The notes under the pieces: generated by a model | Database searches by the model: none | What the model saw: the letters and a program-made list of their open reading frames with translations, nothing else | What the model was told of the DNA's origin: nothing | Shown: piece after piece, positions 1 to 10,106 of the stretch | Layout: the number at the start of each line of letters is the position of its first letter | Numbering within the stretch: position 1 is the first letter of the stretch | Made by a program: the position numbers and the translations under genes | NCBI GenBank assembly: GCA_021613335.1 | Contig: JAJTWR010000329.1 | Span: 1,937,501 to 2,001,500, forward strand | Reading direction: 5' to 3' | From: Whitmania pigra | Lineage: Eukaryota > Annelida > Clitellata > Hirudinida > Haemopidae | Length of the DNA stretch: 64,000 bases

Positions 1-348
1 TTCTGCAGTCGATTTTTGTTGATCCGAATGGCTTCAGATTTTGTCTGCAAACTCCAGTTCATCTCCAATTTCACCAACTCCCCAATCCAGTTGTAACTGA
101 TTTTTTCATGAATTTCTGTCAGGAAAGACTTGTAAAGAAATGAAATTATCTTTTTCTCCAAATAATCTGCAAATTTCTTCAGATACAAATTCAGCTTTTT
201 TCGAAGTAACTCTGAAGAACACTTCCCTTTGGATTCTCTTCTGACGATTATCCACGATTATCCACTTTTGCAAACATCTGACAACATTTACGGAGCTCTC
301 TTTAAAATTCCAGATAATGACTCGTTGTAACTCGTTTAATGCCTTCAT
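1..348 (-). pseudogene. 5' exon of an unrecognised gene, frameshifted, cut by window edge
   Basis: Reading leftward from an ATG at 348, about 28 codons are open (starts MKALNELQRVIIW). The good frame then changes and stays open to base 1, with lysine-rich helical text such as LNLYLKKFADYLEKK and KISYNWIGELVKLEMNW. The frame switch coincides with a 10-bp direct tandem duplication (cgattatcca twice, 245-264). Removing one copy would join both halves into a single reading frame. I do not recognise the family; the text looks like an amphipathic helical protein. It may be a real gene with an allele or assembly error, or a pseudogene. The remaining exons lie outside the window. Confidence 0.45.
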
Positions 349-1620
349 TTGTGCTTTCTCAGTGTCCCTTATGTTGTCTTACTAGCGCTAACATAAAAAT
401 TTATTCACAAAAAATCAAAAAGTTAATTAAATTTTTTTTATATTTGGAACATCATTATTTATAATAGCCAGACTTTATGACCCCCACGATACAATGTTAT
501 TTCCTGTACAGGAAGACTCAGGATCCTTAACCTTTGAAAAATCTCCGAACAGCATGAAAGGAATTCTTCCATGAAATTTCATTCATATTCAAAATTTATT
601 ATGCAAATCTTTTCAAGTATTATTAAGTATTAATTTCGTAGCTATAAATGAATAAGTGAAACTTTGTTTAAATGCGTAGTTGGAGTTTTCACTGGCGTAG
701 CCACGGGAGCATTAGAAACTCTATACAGATTACCCGTTGATATTCTTTTATCTTTTATCCTTGTAATTCATAAATAATTTATTTATCCTAAAAAATAAAT
801 TAGGAAAGTTGATATTCTTTTATCTTTTATCCTTGTAATTCATAATTTATTTATCATAAAAAATAATTTAGGAAAGTTTTTTCAACATTTATTGCACATT
901 AATTTATTTATCATAAAAAATAAATTAGAAAAGTTTTTTCAATGTTTATTGCACATTATAAGTTCCGATAATTCAATTACAAGTGTGCAACCAACTTCGA
1001 CCAATTTTAAAATCCTGGACACGTTGATGATAGTTGTTGAGATAACTGGACATATTATAAGTTTCTTACAAGTGCCGAATGTCCATTCAGCATTCTCCGT
1101 AGGAATAATTTTAAAATGAGAAAATCATTATCTTTACAATCTGTCTATAATTAATAATGCTAATAAATGACAAAATTATTTCATCATGAATGGACTGCTG
1201 GATGCAATTCATTCGTGTCGTATCAGTCACGTGGGCTTTTTGAAGCGAACAACTCTCGCTAGATCCTTCTTCCGGTCATGCCGACGACCACAACATCTCA
1301 CTTGTTGTTTTATTAATTAACCACGTTGATTTAAGGTCAATAAATTAACAGTGATAATTATTAATGTCATGACATGATAATTTCATCGTCATCAACCTCA
1401 TCGATGCCATCATTATCACGATCATCGCTTGGGACAGTTGATATTAATAATTATAATTAATTGTTTTTTTTTACCTTAAAGATGTTATTTTATTTTATTT
1501 AAACTTGATTAAAAACATTTGCTGAAATAATGGAACCTTATTCTGTGAAAGACTTTCGATCGTTCAATCTCTACACGGCTTAAAATACTCATCACCACCG
1601 TGATCACTTCTCTCACAGTC
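349..1620. other. AT-rich non-coding stretch
   Basis: No supported gene. The only structure is the imperfect tandem duplication listed at 737-958. The ORF inside it (892-1119) is low-complexity and follows the repeat. Confidence 0.6.
737..958. repeat. Compound tandem duplication
   Basis: A unit of about 75-80 bp beginning gttgatattcttttatc occurs twice. A second, overlapping unit (ttttttcaa-xx-tttattgcacatta followed by atttatttatcataaaaaataa) is also duplicated. Copies differ by small substitutions and a 4-bp indel. Confidence 0.75.
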
Positions 1621-1623
1621 AAA

Positions 1624-2101
<478 letters not shown>

Positions 2102-2262
2102 GATGAAACGAATGAATCCATAATTATCGAAGTTTAATAAGCTGAGGCTTTTGGGAATTTGAGATGGAAATTGTGAAATATTGTCGAATGTAGTTCAAAA
2201 AATTTTAATGGAAATAATATTATTAATTTGTCAATTTAGAACTATATTTTTACATTAATGTA

Positions 2263-3211
2263 CAGTAAAACCTCTTTATAAAGAACATCTCTAACGAAAT
2301 ATTCGTTACAACGAAACTGCTTAATGGTCCTTGCCAATTACCTTTGCTTTCTTTGTTAAGAATATTCTCAACAACGAATTTTCTCAAGGTTGGCCGAATG
2401 GGATACGTTCCTGCATACGGTAGTTATGGCAACAGTCGTGTTCAATGTACCGTGTTCGAAACCCAGTCTGCATTGCCGCAAGCTCTCTTGGGAAGGAGCG
2501 CTATGTAAAGACTTCATGTAATGCCTCTGACATATCATATGGCGCTATATAAATGAAGTACAATTACAATACAATAACCAATCAACGAAAAGCATTTTGG
2601 TCGCCACATTGTTCAAACTCTCTACAGCGAAAAAAAAAGATTTTTGTTTGTAAAATCTTAGAATGTTATAAAATTGAAAGTGCTATTATAGATAGCTAAA
2701 TATTTTTAATTTAAAATTCAAAAGCTTTTAAAAACAAAAAGTTCAGTTCACTTTGTACCTTCTCTATTTTGATTTTAAGGTGAGTTATTGTTATCATAGC
2801 AATAATGTACAGACAACTAAAAAGAGAAGCAGCTAATAGATTTAAATACAAAAGTAAACAATTTAAGAGATGTTGACATTTTAAGACATATTGAAAACAT
2901 GTGTTTTGATAGTCAGGACAAAGTCGACATCGCTGTAAAGTTTATAATCAATCCATCAACACCTTCTAGCATGATTAAATCCAAAGAAAACATTATAAAG
3001 GCTGCAAAAAGTGGCACCAGGCTTAAATTTAGACCAAAAAATTACAGGCCTAATCATATTCTAACATTTTAACTTAAAAAAATTTCATGTTATTTTTTAT
3101 ACAGCATATATAAGTATGTTACAAAAAGAACATCCATATTACGAAATTCCCTAAATCATGAATTACGGTTTTTTCGGTTCTTTGCAAATTTGTTATAGGG
3201 AGCTTTTACTG
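2263..3211 (+). mobile_element. pogo/Tigger-like DNA transposon, decayed
   Basis: Both ends carry a CAGTAAAA-type terminal inverted repeat (2263 onward; reverse complement ending at 3211), flanked by TA on each side, as expected for Tc1/mariner-pogo integration. The interior (about 2870-3070, + strand) encodes a fragment reading DKVDIAVKFIINPSTPSSM then KSKENIIKAA. This resembles the N-terminal helix-turn-helix DNA-binding domain of Tigger/CENP-B-like transposases. The catalytic domain is missing and a SINE lies inside, so the copy is non-autonomous. Confidence 0.8.
2390..2576 (+). mobile_element. tRNA-derived SINE, family A, copy 1
   Basis: Starts with an A-box-like tggccgaatggg and has a B-box-like gttcgaaaccc about 65 bp on, then a shared body (ttgggaaggagcgctat) and an AT-rich tail. 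It is homologous along its length to 10913-11090 and partly to 27731-27840. It lies inside the pogo-like element, so it inserted later. Confidence 0.75.
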
Positions 3212-3227
3212 TAACATTAAGTTACTG

Positions 3228-3560
3228 ATGCATTTAAAATATTCAATAATATTTATATTATTGGGCATTATTATTATCAATACATTATTTAGTATTATAT
3301 CATTAATTATGTCATTATTTTTAATCTCCATACCTCAGGGAATTATCTTATTATTAAAAATAAATGTCAATTTATTTAAGAGAATTTTTGATAAATTCTT
3401 CACGTTTCTTATCAATTTTATGACTTATTTTTCTGCTTATCTTATCGATGTGTCTTTGTTTCAACTTGGTCTACTTTTAATCGTATTCATTTACAAATCT
3501 TTACATATTCGTTCTTTTTAATCGACTTTTTAATATTACAGAATTCAACATTTAAAAACT
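3228..3560. other. AT-rich spacer
   Basis: The long open frame here (3228-3521) is Ile/Leu/Phe-rich only because the DNA is very AT-rich. No gene is supported. Confidence 0.5.
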
Positions 3561-3925
3561 TGTTTTCAAGCAGAGTGTGGCTTCTTTAAAAAGAAAATCC
3601 TTGAACCCGAGAAAAAGACGAAAGATTAAAGGAGAATGTTCATTGGACTCATCATACTCCTCGTCCTAATGGCTCTCTGCGTGGTTGCAGGAGCAATTTA
3701 CGGCTACATCTATTTCACCAAGATCAACCCAACCAACAAGAACAAAAAACACGCCAACGTGGTCAAAGAATCGAGGCAAAGCGAAGACAAAAACAACAAC
3801 CCTCCTTCGTCGACTGCTATGCACGTTTTCCTCTTCAAGAAAAGTTACGGATGTTCGTCTTCATCGTGAATGAAGAGTTCGAAGCTTAAGTGACTGTCGT
3901 CCATCGTTCTTCTCTTGTTTCGTGC
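3560..3925 (+). other. Coding-like GC-richer island, frame undecided
   Basis: The composition is richer than the flanks and all three + frames are open over about 200 bp. One frame (ATG 3636, stop 3867-3869) encodes a hydrophobic helix beginning MFIGLIILLVLMALCVV followed by a Lys/Asn-rich tail of about 77 aa in total, like a small single-pass membrane protein. The same frame, before an upstream stop, reads CGFFKKKILEPEK. Another frame gives a Gln/Arg-rich peptide ending FVDCYARFPLQEKLRM. Splice signals do not settle which is real, if any. Confidence 0.25.
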
Positions 3926-4102
3926 GCTGAAATTAATTTCTAGATTATTCGTCAAACATACTGGTCGACCGATGGTTATTAATATTCCACCTGCAGTTTA
4001 ATCGTTGTGCTGAAATGTTTGCCAGCATTGTTTTCGTTGAATTGGTGTCAGGTTATGATGCGAGACTTAATAAATTCACTTGAACTCTCTAACCGCTTTC
4101 AG

Positions 4103-4735
4103 ACATTACTTTTCAATGATGAACTTTACGTGGAATATCAGGAAGTTTGACCAGATGAGGATGAATTGGTGGAAATTACAAAAAAAATCAAAAGACAATT
4201 TATGGAAACCGTCTCCCAAATGCAATGGTCTGCGATATTTATGGCAAACAAATCAAGCAAATACCAAGCAAGCACTTCCTTATTGACCCTGAGTTCAACC
4301 AGCATCCACTTGTTTGCAATAAATTTCCCTTTACTGGCATGTGCCTTTAAATTTATTTCTCCGTGACAAAATTACAAAAGCAGAAATTCTGCTAATAGGA
4401 CCACAAGGGCACTAAATTGAGAGATGGAATGAGTTCGGATTAAGATCGGTTAATGTTTAATTCGTCAGCAAGTTTAACGAATGACGGTCGTAATTGGTCA
4501 TTAGGGAGAGTTCAGGCATTCAAAGTTCAAAAGTTCAAGAGTTCGAATATTATTTTAAGTTTTAGTTTTCCAGCCTCACGAAACATAAAAAGCATGCAAC
4601 ATCCGAAAACATCTCGGAAAGGTTTATTGCCCGCATACGGATCCGAGATCTCCCTGAAGATGAATTAAGAAAAGAAATGAAAAAAAAACCGAAGACACCA
4701 ACAAATGTGACGACACCGACCAACATCATCGACTA
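4103..4735 (+). pseudogene. 3' exons of an unrecognised gene with two lesions
   Basis: Two exons fit together in phase: 4103-4340 (acceptor ctttcag, donor gtgcct) and 4573-4735 (acceptor ttccag). The end reads KHFLIDPEFNQHPLVC, FPFTG, then RIRIRDLPEDELRKEM and stops at NIID. The first exon carries an in-frame TGA at 4148-4150 between EYQEV and PDEDELVE. It also changes frame at a run of eight A (4180-4187), where nine would restore it. Upstream exons were not found. It is either a decaying gene or one with base errors. Family not recognised. Confidence 0.4.
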
Positions 4736-5194
4736 AAGGCTTTTTGTTTAAATTTCGTAATTATTTTTATTCTCAGAATTTTCAGCTACATCAATCAATC
4801 AACGAAAACTGGGTCAAATTCACCCCGGGTCACCTCTTGACCTCCTGCTTTGCTGAACTTGTAACGTCCAAACGAGAGGACACGTCGATGTTGAAATTTG
4901 AGATCCCCAGCTTCAGATTTTCCTCATTTTAAGTCATCAAAACCTCACAATCCTGAACGGAATGCAGGGTACCTGAAATGGTCACAAAAAGAAGCAAAAC
5001 TGACGCGAGGTTGTTATGATGATGATGACGATTTTTGTTATTATTATTACTATTGTTATTATTATTGTTGTTATTATTAATATCAATATTATCGTAGAGA
5101 TTACTTTTTGTGATTAAATTAATTTATCAATATCTTAATTTTCTTAGTTTATTAAGAGTTATATTTAAAACACTGATACGTGACATACCAAAAA

Positions 5195-5830
5195 TGTAAT
5201 GACTGTTGGGACATAACTCTGATCTTTTCGGTTGCCGTTGAAGCAATCCTGTTTTAAAATGATGAGAACAATTTCCAATCTCGTAATTATTGAGCACATC
5301 ATCCGATAGATCGAGAAAATTTATCGACCAAAAACTATTAGTTTGTGCGTCCAATTAGCACTACAGAACCAATTGTCCCGGCATAAATAACTGATATTGG
5401 ATTAGCAAATTGTGTTCCCGTCTTACACCCTATCTTCACTGCAGAGATCCAATAACACCAGATTGTCCAGATAGCTAATAGAGTTTTTAGGAAGAAAAAA
5501 AATTTGTTCAACTAGATATCATTTCTATGACGATTGCCAAAGCAATCAAACCAGGACCGAGAAGGAAGACAATTTTCTCTCTCTTAGTTTTAAACAGGAA
5601 AATATGTACTATCAGTTACTAAGAATGATAAGATACTATCTCACACTTGGATAAATCCAGGAATGTCATTTCAGCTTTTTCCAAAAGGGGCAAATCCTCG
5701 CACAGCACGAGATGACCTTTTTCTGCGCCTAAGTCTAAGGTCATTGATCCCAAATATTGTTCCTTGGTTAAGCTATTTATGTTGAAATAGTTGGAATAGA
5801 TATTTTCACATATCAACTTAATCAATAAAC
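5195..5830 (-). other. Two possible exons of an unrecognised minus-strand gene
   Basis: Segment 1 (about 5640-5790) reads LTKEQYLGSMTLDLG, GHLVLCEDLPLLEKAEM, TFLDLSK after an acceptor-like aatag. Segment 2 (about 5195-5325) reads NFLDLSDDVLNNYEIGN, then PKRSELCPNSHYIFG and a gtatgt donor. The repeated FLDLS hints at leucine-rich-repeat or similar helical text, but two segments are too little to call a family. Frame linkage between them is not proven. Confidence 0.25.
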
Positions 5831-5946
5831 AATGTCTGCAGAATAATCAGTTCTAGTTTTAAAAAATATTTTACATAAAATATTCCATTTCAACCCGAGC
5901 AACGCTGGGCACAATACCTAGTAATGTAATAAAACTACGATTACGG

Positions 5947-6766
5947 CAGGGCCGGCTTTAGGTAATTGGAGGCCCTAGGCGAAGTGAATTGTGGCCCCAA
6001 ATGAAACAGAAAAATAAAAAGTAAATACGAAAAACTAAAATTACGCAATCTATTAAAAACTACCTGTATTTATATCTAAATCAACAAATAAGTGAAATGT
6101 ATATAAACATATTCGTGCAGATGTCATAAACCTTCAACAAAAATCAACTTTTCGTGCTTTGATGGCAGCAAAATTGTGAATAATCCAGAGACTCATTCGA
6201 TAGATATCATTTCCTGACTCAGGCGTTCTTGCGTCATAGTTGTTCTCAAATAGTTTTTTTATTAATTTCAACTTGGAAAATCTTCTTTCTCCTGTGCAAC
6301 AGTAATCGGAATTGTCAATGCTATACGAAGGCTATAGCGACATTTTAGAACAGCAGTATTCAAACCATGATCATAAATAAAACGTAAAGCATCAAGAGAA
6401 GACGAAACAGTATCTGAAACAATGTTGGAAAATATTTGCAATTCACTACATAAATCCTTCGGATCAATATCTGAACCAGATGCATCGATGAGCGCAATAT
6501 TCAAATCCATGCAACATTTCATCAAATCGTTTCGGTCGAATTCTGCAATTTTTTTGATGTTATGCAGAAATCCAAAAAGACCAAAGTGACGTTCCATTTG
6601 CTCAAAACGTGCAGTCAATGACATAATGCTTGATCTAACAAAACATTAAAAAATTCCACTCGATAGTTCGTTCTTTAAATACAAAATTTTTTTCTTATGA
6701 TTCCTGTGCGAGGCCCCCACCAATCGGAGGCGGTTGCCTAGTTTGCCTATGCCTAAGGCCGGCCCT
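5947..6766 (-). mobile_element. hAT-type DNA transposon remnant
   Basis: The left end cagggccggc and the right end ggccggccctg form terminal inverted repeats. The 8-bp gattacgg flanks both sides (5939-5946 and 6767-6774; the boundary is ambiguous by one base), matching the 8-bp target duplications of hAT elements. On the minus strand 6624-6268 encodes the C-terminal part of a transposase (MKCCMDLNIALIDASG, then SLRIALTIPITVAQ). After a frameshift it continues with RRFSKLKLIKKL, resembling the hAT dimerisation region. At about 820 bp it is internally deleted and inactive. Confidence 0.85.
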
Positions 6767-6774
6767 GATTACGG

Positions 6775-7060
6775 ATTTGGACCCAGGCGATTTCGTTCTG
6801 TTTCAGCAAAATCTTGACTGTCAATTTTTGGGACCTCCAGGTTCTCCCGAATCCCTCTTGAAAAGATGGATCTTGCATGTTGTCGAAAAATATTGAGAAA
6901 AATGATGTTGAATCAGGAAGAAAAAAATGGAATGCTGTCCTTTCAAACGACACCTGCAAATGCTTGAAAAAATTTTAGAATGTTTTCCTAATATACAATT
7001 TGTACATGGTGGAAGTTCATAGTTAAAATTTGAGAGTTTCCGCAGAATGCACAAGAGGAA
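6775..7060 (-). other. Open frames beside the hAT insertion, unassigned
   Basis: Two overlapping minus-strand frames are open (77 and 68 codons). One reads FERTAFHFFLPDSTSFF and then LKQNEIAWVQIRN up to the hAT target site. It could be an older repeat or exon interrupted by the transposon. On the other side of the element (5888-5935) is a repeat-like acccgagcaacgctggg motif seen in many invertebrate transposons. Confidence 0.2.
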
Positions 7061-7639
7061 TTCGTTGAACTAGCGGAATAGCGAAAAGTGATTTCTTTAC
7101 TATCTCGCTTAACCTTTTGGGTCAAATGTTTGAAATCCCATGTTATGCCGATTGGCCGTTGGCAGAAGGGTGATCATAACACATTTTTACACTTTTGCTA
7201 ATTACTAGACATTATATATTACGTATGGCTAAACTGCCTAAAACATTAAAGAACATCATTACAATACGTGTTCACCACCCAAAACTAAATAATGTCGTGA
7301 CAGGACAATTCGCCGCAAAAAACGGACAATTCTTCGCTACATGAATATTTCAACTTAAAAGATCCCTAAATACGACTCAATAGTCAGACTAACACAAAAC
7401 ATTTATTTTAACGTGCTTAGAAATAAAGTGGGAAAGTTGATAAAAAAATAAAAAGGATATGTAAATATTTTAAATACTTTAATTTTAAATTTATACATTT
7501 TGAAATGATTTCGTGATTTTTAGATATAAAAAAATCATAATTCATCAAAAAATTAATTGACATAATAAACAAAAATCACAAAAAAAAACAATTACTTCAC
7601 ATCAAAATACAAAAAAGATTCTACTTCGCGATTTTAAAT

Positions 7640-8060
7640 CATTTGATTTCAATTACTACCCACGAGTGTTGTCATGGTAGTTCCTAGGTCACAACCCAGA
7701 CACTACTAACATGTTGCTTGATGCGCGTGTACGTGATATGGAGCGTGCGGATTGTAGTTAAAGACGATTGGCTGACACATCACGTAAGCTTCGAGAGTTC
7801 TAGAGAATCTGGAAATTTCCATTAGTTCGGGACAGTATATATAGGTCGATGCCGCGTTGATTTTTTTTTGAGTTAATTTAGTACTGTTTCAGATTGTCAA
7901 TTGGACGTTCGTGTTGTTTAATTACTGACTCATCCAGTGAAGAGTGATTCTGTAGCTCCTATTGTCCTAGCACCAATAATGTCAATGCGAACAAATTATA
8001 CCACTAAGTTTCACCAGCTCGACAACTCCAAACACTAATCACAATTTCTGATTATTCAAT
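7640..8060 (+). promoter_or_regulatory. Orphan promoter-like block, possible heat-shock-type promoter or solo LTR
   Basis: A CCAAT-box-like gattggctg is followed by a cluster of TTC/GAA half-sites (ttcgagagttctagagaat and ggaaatttcc), then a TATA box (agtatatatagg) about 40 bp on, then a transcribed-leader-like stretch. No matching coding sequence follows; downstream is only the 3' side of CIAO2B on the other strand. The order resembles an hsp-type promoter, or the U3/R part of an LTR starting near tgttgtcatgg. No clean terminal duplication was found. Confidence 0.35.
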
Positions 8061-8136
8061 TATTGATCACGAACAATGAAATAATCATGAAATGAAGAAG
8101 TGAACTTTGGAGAACAAAAGACATTGTACATGAAGC

Positions 8137-9374
8137 TCATTTAGTTTCAGTTTTTGTTTGAAGTAAGAGCCGGTTCACTTTAGAAAGCACATCTGACCTT
8201 TCCAATGCAGCAGCAAGTCTTTCCTTGTCTGCCAACTGTTTGTTAACTAAAAAAAAAAGAATTATAACAGCAATTAAAAAATTATAAAACTTACACCAGG
8301 TCATATAATTTTATACATACTTTCTACCTCAGACTCGTGGCTACCAGGTGTGAGATCTAAGTTTACCTGAGGAAATGTTACAAATCTTCATATCGTTCAT
8401 AATCTAAACTGAAAATCATATAAAATAAAAACAAGAGTATATGCTTATTACAAAAGGTGTAACAGATGACAATAATTTTTAAACAAATCTTGTTTTACAT
8501 TTATAAAATGTAGAATTTATTTAAATTCAGAATAAAAATAGAGCTGGAGGAAATCGATATGGAAATGCATGATTCAAAATACCATAATGAGCTTCAATAG
8601 TTATAAATAATAAATAAACAAACGAATTGAATTTTGATCCCATTAAACTAGTATATATAAGCTATATGTAACAGTTCCAAGATAATTTAGTGAAATTAAT
8701 ACTTTAAATGCTGGAGGAAGACATCTCAAGAGCTTGACTTTCAAGCCCAAGCCTATCAACATGGCTTTGCTGCAAATGGGAGATGTTGGGGTGTAAAAGA
8801 TATGGATTTGCCTGGTATCATCATCAACCTGAGAAAAGTAACAATCATTTGAGATGTCTTACTTAGATCTTAATTATAAAATAACTAAACATGATGAATT
8901 TATAAGTTTGAATCAACCTTGAAAACAATCCAAGCTATAGAATACATTACATAACCATTGCAGAATATAATGTGATTAAAATTGGCATTTATCTATCTCT
9001 CATTCCATAGTGTGTACGTAACGCAAGATGATTCTAGTAACTTAAGATTTACCACTGCAATGTGAAACAAGCTTAAATGAGCGCCTCTTAAAGGTTAATC
9101 AAATAATTTTCCAAATATTTGGCAAATTAGTATAGATCTTGTGTAGATCAAAATACCACTAATTTTACCGTAATTAATCCTTCTTCTATAACGTGTAACT
9201 CTTCTAAAGTTAATTCAGGGTGCTCCGGGTCGCAGATGCCAGATATATGGTCAAAAACCTCCCTTGAGTCTATTTTATCAACTATGAATCGTCCAATTCT
9301 TTCGGCAAAATGTCCCGCTTGCCTTGTTTTTTGTAGACTGAGGGACAAGGATTGTCCAATTGCCCTGCATTCAT
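8137..9374 (-). CDS. CIAO2B: CIAO2/MIP18 family protein (cytosolic Fe-S assembly targeting factor)
   Basis: Four exons: 9374-9169, 8828-8703, 8366-8321, 8246-8137, encoding about 162 aa, close to the usual CIAO2B length. CIAO2B works with CIAO1 and MMS19 to deliver Fe-S clusters to cytosolic and nuclear proteins. Recognisable text: IDSREVFDHI, DPEHPELTLEELHVIEE, TPTSPICSKAMLIGLGLKVK (with the conserved Cys of the domain), and INKQLADKERLAAALE. Exon 1 is 206 nt. The N-terminal part (from MNAGQLDNPCPSVYKK) and the domain part are in different frames, joined near 9282-9292. One extra base there would restore 207 nt and the family reading. The three later junctions are in phase with GT-AG sites. 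It is divergent from FAM193. Confidence 0.9.
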
Positions 9375-10106
9375 AATTATGTATATACTATCCTCCTCTT
9401 TAAACAGTTTAGTCTCAAATTTGAGTCCAAAGAAGTAAACATGAAACCTGTTTGTTTATTTGATTATAGTCCTTATATAAACCATGAAACCAAAAACTCG
9501 CATCTTATAAATAAAACATAAAAATTAAAAATAGTATAGAACCATAAGTTTTGAGAAATTTTAGAAACTTTAGTAAATAGAAAACTTTCGTTAAGAAAAA
9601 TAGTGGACATGTAAAGCAGTAGCTCATTCGATAATAATTTTAAAGAACATTAACGGATGTCACACATCAGCGCTGATTGTGACTACTGGCAGATTTCTGT
9701 TCAATTTTGGGAACTAATGAAGCAATCAGGCACCTAAAAAAATCACTTAATAAATCATAAGATATTTTTTCAACTGGTTACAACATTTGTATCGTTGTAC
9801 TTGATAACAAATCCACAAATAACCAATTGCACCGCAAAATAAAGATTTTATGATTCTTTTATTATATAACATATTTAGAACAATTTTTATTATTATAAAC
9901 CATATGACTATACAATATGGGGCATGTTTTACCTCTTATAATCATGTCTTACCAAATAGTTAGTTTTAATTTCACACAAGCAGCACATTCCTTGTTTATC
10001 ATCGAGCATTTTCGCCATCTTAAAAGGTCTCCGATAAACAGTCTGTCGGTCTTACCACTTTGGAAGTTGTGCTAAATTTGCAAGTTATAGCTTAAAGAAG
10101 AACATA
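9375..10106. promoter_or_regulatory. Shared spacer between divergent CIAO2B and FAM193
   Basis: 732 bp separate the two start codons, so both promoters must lie here or in 5' exons within it. On the minus strand 10018-9953 could be an upstream exon: ATGGCGAAAATG reading MAKMLDDKQGMCCLCEIK, ending in a consensus gtaaga donor. An acceptor at about 9733 precedes a short frame that soon stops. This may be a 5' leader exon of CIAO2B or a tiny separate gene. Confidence 0.5.

Noticed and set aside
3228..3521. 97-aa hydrophobic ORF
   Set aside because: Composition is what random AT-rich DNA gives; no start context, splice sites or homology.
3571..3627. Integrin-alpha-like tail CGFFKKKILEPEK
   Set aside because: Only one short match, with no transmembrane or ectodomain exon upstream; likely chance.
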